Below are positions 6,286 through 11,125 of a stretch of 11,125 bases of DNA, one piece after another (position 1 is the stretch's first letter; each line of letters begins with the position of its first letter). Location: positions 1 through 11,125 of the forward strand of contig JAITLA010000224.1 of the NCBI GenBank assembly GCA_031278145.1, read 5' to 3'. This stretch comes from Eubacteriales Family XIII. Incertae Sedis bacterium. GTDB lineage: Bacteria > Bacillota_A > Clostridia > Peptostreptococcales > Anaerovoracaceae. The position numbers were made by a program, and so were the translations under genes. The notes beneath the pieces were generated by a model. The model saw nothing but the letters and a program-made list of their open reading frames with translations. It was not told the origin of the DNA and did no database searches.

Positions 6286-7615
6286 AATGATGCGCGGCGG
6301 ATTGCGCCCAATTCCGCTCCTTGGAATACCGGATGTATTGCACGATGTTCCGCTTCGCCGGGCAGACGTAAGCGCAGCTACCGCATTCGATGCAATTCAG
6401 AAGGCCGTACCGCTCCTTCGCTTCTTCGTACTTGTCGCGCTCGCCGAGAATGCTGAGCATGCTCGGGACGAGCCCGATGGGGCAGACGGAAACACATCTG
6501 CCGCAACGGATGCAAGCCGATTCCGCCTCCTCGGGGCACAGCGCGTCCTCCGTCAGCGCAAGTATGCCGGAAACGCCCTTCACGACCGGGACATCGAGAG
6601 AGCCCTGCGCGTAGCCCATCATCGGCCCGCCGCTTACGATCTTCTCCGGCGGCTTTCGGAAGCCGCCGCAGCAGTCTATGACATCGCGAAAGCGCGTCCC
6701 GATCCGCACCAGAAGGTTCTTCGGCTCGCGGATCGCGTCGCCCGCCGCGGTGACGACGCGTTCCACCAAGGGATATCCGTCGATCACGGCGTTGGCGACG
6801 GCCAGGATCGTGCAGACGTTCATGCCGACGACACCGATGTCCGCGTGCCGCTTGCCGGCCGGGATCTCCCGCCCCGTGAGCACCTTGATCAGCATGCGCT
6901 CCGCGCCCTGCGGATACTTCGTCGGCACGGCCCGAACCGTCACGTCCGTACCCGCAAGCGCCTCCCGCAGCACCTTTACCGCCTCCGGCTTGTTGTCCTC
7001 GATGCCGACGACGCCGCGCGTGACGTTCAGGGATTTCATCGCAATCCGCAGGCCCGATACCAATCTGTCCGTGCAATCCAGCATCACGCGGTAATCCCCG
7101 TTCAGATAGGGCTCGCATTCCGCGCCGTTCAGTATGAAGGTGTCTATGTGCCGCTCGGGTCCGTAGGAGAGCTTGATATGGCTCGGGAAATTCGCGCCGC
7201 CCAGCCCCACGATACCCGCCTCGCGAACGATTTTGTGGATCGCGGCGATATCCATGCTCTCCCAATCGCGCCGCGCGGGAATCCCCTCCGCCCATTCGTC
7301 CCGCCCGTCGCTTTCGATGACGACGGCGGGGGACCGGGTCTTGTAGGCGCTTTCATATTCGGCGATGTCCACGACCTTGCCTGAGGTCGAGGCGTGAACC
7401 GCGCTCGTGATGAAGGCTTCGTTGTCCGCGATGCGCTGTCCCTTCTTCACGCGATCCCCGACCTTGACGAGCGGCATCGCCGGCGCGCCTATATGCTGGA
7501 TCAGGGGGATGACGACCACGGGTGGAACGGGTGTTTTCTCTATGGGCTTGTCCCGCGTGAAGTGCTTGCTTTCCGCGGGATGTACGCCGCCTCGAAATGT
7601 TTTCGACAAAGACAT
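6284..7615 (-). CDS. rnfC: Rnf complex subunit C (NADH-binding, FMN and Fe-S protein)
   Basis: This 443-residue peripheral subunit of the ion-pumping ferredoxin:NAD+ oxidoreductase carries the NAD(H)/FMN site on the cytoplasmic face. The N-terminal part (FRGGVHP at 7-13, then a lipoyl/barrel-sandwich-like stretch to about residue 85) is typical of RnfC. The nucleotide-flavin region holds GLGGANFPSHIK (137-148) and GAECEPYLNGDYRVM (164-178). Two [4Fe-4S] motifs close the protein: Cys 368/371/374/378 and Cys 408/411/414/418, each ending in CP. The length is that of the short clostridial RnfC, without the long repetitive C-terminal tail of proteobacterial forms. I chose the ATG at 7615, not the ATG at 7624, because AGGAG abuts 7624 directly but lies nine bases from 7615. 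The TAA stop overlaps the rnfD ribosome site. Confidence 0.96.
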   Translation of the reverse strand: MSLSKTFRGGVHPAESKHFTRDKPIEKTPVPPVVVIPLIQHIGAPAMPLVKVGDRVKKGQRIADNEAFITSAVHASTSGKVVDIAEYESAYKTRSPAVVIESDGRDEWAEGIPARRDWESMDIAAIHKIVREAGIVGLGGANFPSHIKLSYGPERHIDTFILNGAECEPYLNGDYRVMLDCTDRLVSGLRIAMKSLNVTRGVVGIEDNKPEAVKVLREALAGTDVTVRAVPTKYPQGAERMLIKVLTGREIPAGKRHADIGVVGMNVCTILAVANAVIDGYPLVERVVTAAGDAIREPKNLLVRIGTRFRDVIDCCGGFRKPPEKIVSGGPMMGYAQGSLDVPVVKGVSGILALTEDALCPEEAESACIRCGRCVSVCPIGLVPSMLSILGERDKYEEAKERYGLLNCIECGSCAYVCPAKRNIVQYIRYSKERNWAQSAAHH

Positions 7616-7624
7616 ACCGCACAT

Positions 7625-7629
7625 CTCCT
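7625..7629 (-). promoter_or_regulatory. Shine-Dalgarno for rnfC, overlapping the rseC stop
   Basis: On the minus strand the rseC TAG reads straight into AGGAG (7629-7625). The nine-base spacing fits the ATG at 7615 and excludes the ATG at 7624. Sharing bases between stop and ribosome site implies coupled translation of rseC and rnfC. Confidence 0.75.
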
Positions 7630-8059
7630 ATTGCTTGCCTCCGCTCGGCGCGCCGATCACGCGCACGATCCGCGCGAGCGAGGCCTCGCGTCTTCCGATG
7701 AAACGATCAAAGCCTTTGACCGCCAAGCAGGCGAGCGCAAACGCGACCGATCCGCCGGCGATTGCGCACAGGGAAGCCCTGTCCGACGCACCGCCCGCGA
7801 GCGCGCCGATTGCGGCGCCCGCGATGGCTGCGGCGATGGGTAGCAGGAATACGACGAAGGCGCCTTTGAGCGCGTTCGTTTCCTTTGCCTCAAACAGCAC
7901 CCGCTGTCCCGCGTCCGCGCCGATGGGGTTTTTCACGCGGATGATCGCGGCGTCGTTCCCCGGGCAAGCGCCGCAGCTTTTGCATTCGCTGTGCCTGCCG
8001 ACCCTTATGCGGGCCGTGTCGCCCGCTTTTTCAATGACGATGCCTTCCTCCGTTCTCAT
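7628..8059 (-). CDS. rseC: RseC/MucC-family membrane protein, Rnf-associated
   Basis: This is a 143-residue small membrane protein. A short N-terminal cytoplasmic domain carries a CxxCxxC motif (Cys 26, 29, 32). Two hydrophobic segments follow, at about 66-90 and 95-115, then a basic tail. The layout matches the SoxR-reducing-system/RseC family. In E. coli, RseC modulates sigma-E signalling and works with the Rsx (Rnf) complex to keep SoxR reduced. In Clostridia, members often sit just before rnfC, as here, and their role there is not established; assembly or redox sensing of Rnf is a guess. I chose the ATG at 8059 because AAAGGAGGG lies a few bases upstream. A longer frame from 8122 lacks a ribosome site. 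Its TAG stop is part of the rnfC Shine-Dalgarno. An 87-base gap separates it from hydA; no clear promoter is visible there. Confidence 0.85.
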   Translation of the reverse strand: MRTEEGIVIEKAGDTARIRVGRHSECKSCGACPGNDAAIIRVKNPIGADAGQRVLFEAKETNALKGAFVVFLLPIAAAIAGAAIGALAGGASDRASLCAIAGGSVAFALACLAVKGFDRFIGRREASLARIVRVIGAPSGGKQ

Positions 8060-8063
8060 GGCG

Positions 8064-8072
8064 CCCTCCTTT
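8064..8072 (-). promoter_or_regulatory. Shine-Dalgarno that fixes the rseC start
   Basis: On the minus strand AAAGGAGGG stands four bases before the ATG at 8059. It is among the strongest anti-16S matches in the window and decides the start over the in-frame upstream ATG at 8122, which has no such site. Confidence 0.8.
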
Positions 8073-8146
8073 GTGTACGCGCTCCGCCGTCCACCGCGCG
8101 GCGTCCGCAAAAACGCTGACATAGGCTTTTATCGCTTTTGGCCCGT

Positions 8147-9859
8147 TCATCGCGTTTCGCGCGCCGCATAATGCACATGCAGCAGTTCGTGCGCGCGATT
8201 GCCGATCACCTCGTCGTAGATCAGCTTCGCGAATGGATTGGCGTCGGAATGCCGAATCGCCGTCTGATCGTCGATGGCGTAGAGGCCGCGCGCGCGTTCT
8301 TTTTTGTCCCAGTCGCGGTGGAAGGGCTGCCCCGCCCCGTTGACGCAGCCGCCCGGGCAGGCCATGACCTCCACGAAATCGTAGTGCGCTTCGCCGGACT
8401 CGATGCGCGCGATCAGCTCGTCCGCGTTCCGAAGGCCGCTGACCACCGCGATCCGCAAAGGGCCGTCCGCCGCAGGCAGCTCGAATTCCTTCAGGCCCTC
8501 GAAACCGCGCACGCCCGAAAATTTGATGCTTTCGAGCGCGTTGAAGCTCTTGTCGCGGCTGATCTTCCGCATGACCGCCTCCGTCACGCCTCCCGTCACG
8601 CCGAAGATAAGGCCCGCGCCGCTATAGGTCCCGAAGGGCACATCCGGCGCGCCCGGCGCCAGCTCGTCGAAGCGGATGCCCGCCTGCCGTATCATATCGG
8701 CAAGCTCCTGCGAGGTGATCACGTAATCGACCTCGCGCACCCCGTCCCGCGCGAATTCGGGCCGCAGCGCCTCCGCCTTCTTGGCTGTGCAGGGCATGAC
8801 GGAAACGACGACCGTTTCCCCGCCGTCCCCGCGCTTTTTCGCGTATGCCTTGAAGGTCGCGCCGAACATCTGCTGCGGGGACTTGCAGCCGGAGATGTGC
8901 GGAAGGATCTCCGGGCGCTTGTTTTCGACGTATTTGACCCAGGCCGGGCAGCAGGAGGTGAACATCGGCAGCGTTCCGCCGCCCTCCAGGCGTTCCAGAA
9001 ATTCCGAGGCTTCCTCGAGGATCGTGAGGTCCGCCGAAAAGGAGGTGTCGTATACCTCGTCGAAGCCGATCTTGCGCATCGCGGAGATGATCAGCGGCAT
9101 GGCGTTCACCCCGGGCGCGAGCCCGAATTCCTCACCGAAGGCCACGCGGACGGCCGGCGCGATCTGCGCGACCACGCGCTTGTTCCCGTCGTTGATCGCC
9201 TCGAACACGGCCGTGCCGTCGTTGCGTATCGTGATGGCGCCCGTGGGGCACACCGCCGCGCACTGGCCACAATCGACGCAGTCCGTGTCGGCGATGGGCG
9301 CGTTGAAGGCCGGGCAGACCATGAGCTCGTAGCCGCGCAGCGCGAAATCGACGGCGCCGACGTTCTGTTTCTCGTTGCACATCCTGACGCAGTCGCCGCA
9401 CTGTATGCATTTGTTCGGGTCGCGCACGATGGACGGGCTCGAGAGATCGATGGCGTATTCGTCCTTGTGGGCCGCATTGCTCCTGTCGAAGCGGACCTCG
9501 CGGACGCCAAAGCGGGCGGTCATGTCCTGCAGCCGACAGCGTCCGTTCTTCCTGCAGGTCGTGCATTCCCGCGAATGCGAGGACAGGAGCAGGGACAGGA
9601 TGTTCTTTCGATAGCGCAGAAGCCGCGGCGTGTGCGTTTTTATCTCCAGCCCGGGCCGCGGTGGCTCGGAGCACGCGGTAAGGATGCCGCCGCGCGCGTC
9701 CTCCACGATGCACATGCGGCACGCGCCGTAGGCGGAAAGCCCCGAATAATAGCAGAAGGTCGGCAGCTCGATCCCCGCGCCGCGCAGGATCGCGAGGAGG
9801 TTTGCCTCGTCCGTATAGGGCGTTTTCCGCCCGTTGATCAGAATGTGGTTTTTGTCCAT
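8147..9859 (-). CDS. hydA: [FeFe]-hydrogenase catalytic subunit, M3-type modular
   Basis: This cytoplasmic enzyme interconverts 2H+ + 2e- and H2 at an H-cluster. It has 570 residues, close to Clostridium pasteurianum CpI. N-terminal [2Fe-2S] domain: Cys 36, 47, 50, 63. His-Cys3 [4Fe-4S] site: His 95, Cys 99, 102, 108. Two-cluster ferredoxin domain: Cys 151/154/157/161 and 194/197/200/204. H-cluster motifs: L1 TSCCPAW (301-307), L2 MPCTAKKAE (355-363), L3 EVMACPGGC (497-505). Cluster ligands are inferred as Cys 304, 357, 501 and 505. Proton-relay residues corresponding to CpI Glu279, Glu282, Cys299 and Ser319 appear kept (Glu 283, Glu 286, Cys 303, Ser 323). L3 continues NGAGQP where NGGGQP is usual. 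There is no C-terminal [2Fe-2S] extension as in Thermotoga HydA. The ATG is preceded by a GGAAAGG-type ribosome site. The NuoF-like partner upstream suggests a trimeric or tetrameric, NAD- and ferredoxin-linked bifurcating enzyme (inference). Confidence 0.97.
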   Translation of the reverse strand: MDKNHILINGRKTPYTDEANLLAILRGAGIELPTFCYYSGLSAYGACRMCIVEDARGGILTACSEPPRPGLEIKTHTPRLLRYRKNILSLLLSSHSRECTTCRKNGRCRLQDMTARFGVREVRFDRSNAAHKDEYAIDLSSPSIVRDPNKCIQCGDCVRMCNEKQNVGAVDFALRGYELMVCPAFNAPIADTDCVDCGQCAAVCPTGAITIRNDGTAVFEAINDGNKRVVAQIAPAVRVAFGEEFGLAPGVNAMPLIISAMRKIGFDEVYDTSFSADLTILEEASEFLERLEGGGTLPMFTSCCPAWVKYVENKRPEILPHISGCKSPQQMFGATFKAYAKKRGDGGETVVVSVMPCTAKKAEALRPEFARDGVREVDYVITSQELADMIRQAGIRFDELAPGAPDVPFGTYSGAGLIFGVTGGVTEAVMRKISRDKSFNALESIKFSGVRGFEGLKEFELPAADGPLRIAVVSGLRNADELIARIESGEAHYDFVEVMACPGGCVNGAGQPFHRDWDKKERARGLYAIDDQTAIRHSDANPFAKLIYDEVIGNRAHELLHVHYAARETR

Positions 9860-9892
9860 GGCGCGTTTCCTTTCCCGGGGTTCCGCCTGCCG

Positions 9893-11125
9893 TCATTTTG
9901 CGAGCGATACGGCGCCGAAGGGGCAGACGTCCATGCAGGCTCTGCATTTGACGCAGAGGGCGTCGTCGATGACGTGCGCGTTTTTCGGACTGCCCGCAAT
10001 CGCGCCGACGGGGCATATCCTGCCGCATTTCGTACAGCCCTTGCAGGCCTCGGGGTCGATGCGGAGCGCCGTCAGCGCTTGGCAGACGCCGGCCGGGCAT
10101 CGCTTTTCGACCACGTGCGCGCGGTATTCCTCCCGAAATTGGCGTATCGTGCTGACCACGGGCGACGCGGCCGTCTTGCCGAGGCCGCAGAGCGCCGTAT
10201 GCGTTATCGTGTCGGCCAGCTCGAGCAGGGTATCGATCTGTTCCTCCGTGCCACGCCCCTCCGTGATGTCGTTCAGCATTTCGAGCATCACGTGCGTGCC
10301 CTCCCGGCAGGGGACGCATTTTCCGCAGGATTCCTTCTGCGTGAAATTCATGAAGAAGCGTGCGACCTCCACCATGCAAGTATCCTCGTCCATCACCACG
10401 AGCCCGCCCGAGCCGATCATCGTACCCTCCCGCTGCAGCGAATCGAAGTCGAGCGGCAGATCGAAGTGCTTTTCCGTAAGGCAACCGCCGGACGGCCCTC
10501 CGATCTGGACCGCCTTGAACGCCTTTCCGTCACGCATGCCGCCGCCGATGTCGAAGATGATCTCACGCAGCGTAATGCCCATGGGCACCTCTATCAGGCC
10601 CGTGTTCGCGATGTTTCCGGTCAGGGCGAAGGCCTTCGTGCCGGGGCTTTTCTCCGTGCCGAGTTGCCTGTACCAATCCGCTCCGTTTCGAATGATCAAC
10701 GGTACGTTCGCGAAGGTTTCCACATTGTTCAGGATGGTGGGCTTTCCGAAGAGGCCGTGTTCCACGGTCCGCGGGGGCTTCACGCGCGGCATGCCGCGCC
10801 TGCCCGCTATGGATTCCGTGAGGGCGCTGCCCTCGCCGCAGACGAAGGCGCCGGCGCCCTTGTTGATTTGGATGTCGAAGGAGAAATCCGTTCCGAGGAT
10901 ACGCTCGCCCAGAAGGCCGTAGCGCCGCGCTTCGCGGACGGCGTTCGTGAGCCGCTCCACGGCGAGGGGATATTCCGCGCGCACGTAGATATAGCCCTTT
11001 GTCGCGCCGCCGGCCAAGGCGCCGATCAGCATGCCTTCGAGCAGGCTGTGCGGATCGCCCTCCATGACGCTCCTGTCCATGAAGGCGCCCGGATCGCCCT
11101 CGTCCCCGTTGCAGACCAGGTATTT
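9893..11125 (-). CDS. hydB: NADH-binding (NuoF/HydB-like) subunit of multimeric [FeFe]-hydrogenase, 5'-truncated
   Basis: This is the NAD(H)/FMN subunit that passes electrons between NADH and the hydrogenase. It is cut by the right window edge. The 410 visible residues begin inside the FMN/NADH fold ([11 protein letters not shown]), so about 190 N-terminal residues, usually including a thioredoxin-like [2Fe-2S] domain, should lie outside. Visible in order: the Gly-rich [13 protein letters not shown] segment; the NuoF-type [4Fe-4S] site SCGKCVPC (Cys 267, 270, 273 of the visible part) with its distal Cys 313 (TALCGLG); and a C-terminal two-cluster ferredoxin domain (Cys 361/364/367/371 and 391/394/397/401). 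That C-terminal ferredoxin extension separates HydB/HndC proteins from complex I NuoF. The stop is 33 bases before hydA, so they are almost certainly co-transcribed. A NuoE-like hydC probably sits just upstream, outside the window (inference). Other names for this family are HndC and HoxF-like. Confidence 0.95.
   Translation of the reverse strand, partial: KYLVCNGDEGDPGAFMDRSVMEGDPHSLLEGMLIGALAGGATKGYIYVRAEYPLAVERLTNAVREARRYGLLGERILGTDFSFDIQINKGAGAFVCGEGSALTESIAGRRGMPRVKPPRTVEHGLFGKPTILNNVETFANVPLIIRNGADWYRQLGTEKSPGTKAFALTGNIANTGLIEVPMGITLREIIFDIGGGMRDGKAFKAVQIGGPSGGCLTEKHFDLPLDFDSLQREGTMIGSGGLVVMDEDTCMVEVARFFMNFTQKESCGKCVPCREGTHVMLEMLNDITEGRGTEEQIDTLLELADTITHTALCGLGKTAASPVVSTIRQFREEYRAHVVEKRCPAGVCQALTALRIDPEACKGCTKCGRICPVGAIAGSPKNAHVIDDALCVKCRACMDVCPFGAVSLAK

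Noticed and set aside
5167..6456. Long plus-strand open frame (429 codons) opposite rnfD
   Set aside because: It has the same antisense shadow character: low-complexity, Arg/Asp-rich and no motif. The minus strand encodes clear RnfD.
6287..7384. Plus-strand open frame (365 codons) opposite rnfC
   Set aside because: It is a shadow of rnfC, whose two CxxCxxCxxxCP motifs and flavin region fix the true strand and frame.
8060..8146. Promoter or terminator between hydA and rseC
   Set aside because: I found no convincing -35/-10 pair. The only inverted repeat is a five-pair stem with a nine-base loop and no T-run, so neither call is supportable.
8031..8150. Possible 39-codon gene starting in an ATGA overlap with the hydA stop (MNGPKAIKAY...)
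   Set aside because: No ribosome site precedes it, it runs out of frame into rseC, and its C-terminal part only reads through the rseC ribosome site. The four-base overlap alone is not enough.
9132..10484. Minus-strand 450-codon frame across the hydB/hydA junction
   Set aside because: It is out of frame with both genes and of Arg/Gly-rich shadow composition. Hydrogenase motifs lie in the other frames.
9834..10922. Plus-strand open frame (362 codons) opposite hydB
   Set aside because: It is Ser/Pro/Arg-rich with no domain. The minus-strand HydB is unambiguous.

Overview
The window reads as a single block of thirteen genes, all on the minus strand, from an anaerobic bacterium that handles low-potential electrons. 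The gene set is an [FeFe]-hydrogenase with a NuoF-type NAD(H) subunit plus an Rnf complex in the order rnfC-D-G-E-A-B, which is typical of Clostridia (Bacillota). Base composition is GC-rich by eye, which suggests a high-GC clostridial lineage rather than a classical low-GC Clostridium. The exact taxon cannot be told from the sequence. The high GC also explains the many long open frames on the plus strand and in wrong minus-strand frames; I treat these as shadows.

In transcription order (right to left): (1) hydB (9893-11125, its 5' end lies outside the window) and hydA (8147-9859), the NAD(H)/FMN and H-cluster subunits of a multimeric, probably electron-bifurcating, [FeFe]-hydrogenase. (2) An RseC-family membrane protein (7628-8059). 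(3) rnfC, rnfD, rnfG, rnfE, rnfA, rnfB (2613-7615), a complete six-subunit ion-translocating ferredoxin:NAD+ oxidoreductase. (4) A 99-residue protein of unknown function (2317-2616) whose start overlaps the rnfB stop. (5) A NitT/TauT-type ABC importer: lipoprotein binding protein (1257-2285), permease (503-1267) and ATPase (1-506, its 3' end lies outside the window).

Spacing is very tight. From rseC leftward, neighbours overlap or are separated by 1-54 bases, and several stop codons are fused to the next Shine-Dalgarno sequence. The largest gap is 87 bases, between hydA and rseC. I see no convincing promoter or rho-independent terminator, no RNA gene, no mobile element, no CRISPR array, and no gene-free stretch over 300 bases.

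Functionally, hydrogenase and Rnf both connect the ferredoxin and NADH pools. Rnf couples Fd(red) -> NAD+ to ion export. A bifurcating hydrogenase consumes NADH and Fd(red) together to make H2, or the reverse. Placing them side by side suggests coordinated redox balancing.

The points most worth a second look are: RnfE lacks the second conserved cysteine of the RnfA/RnfE intramembrane [2Fe-2S] site (Phe-Ala replaces the usual Asn-Cys); RnfA has a nearby Pro-to-Ile change; an unknown small gene is translationally coupled to rnfB; and an ABC importer of unknown substrate follows directly. None of this alone proves a new system.
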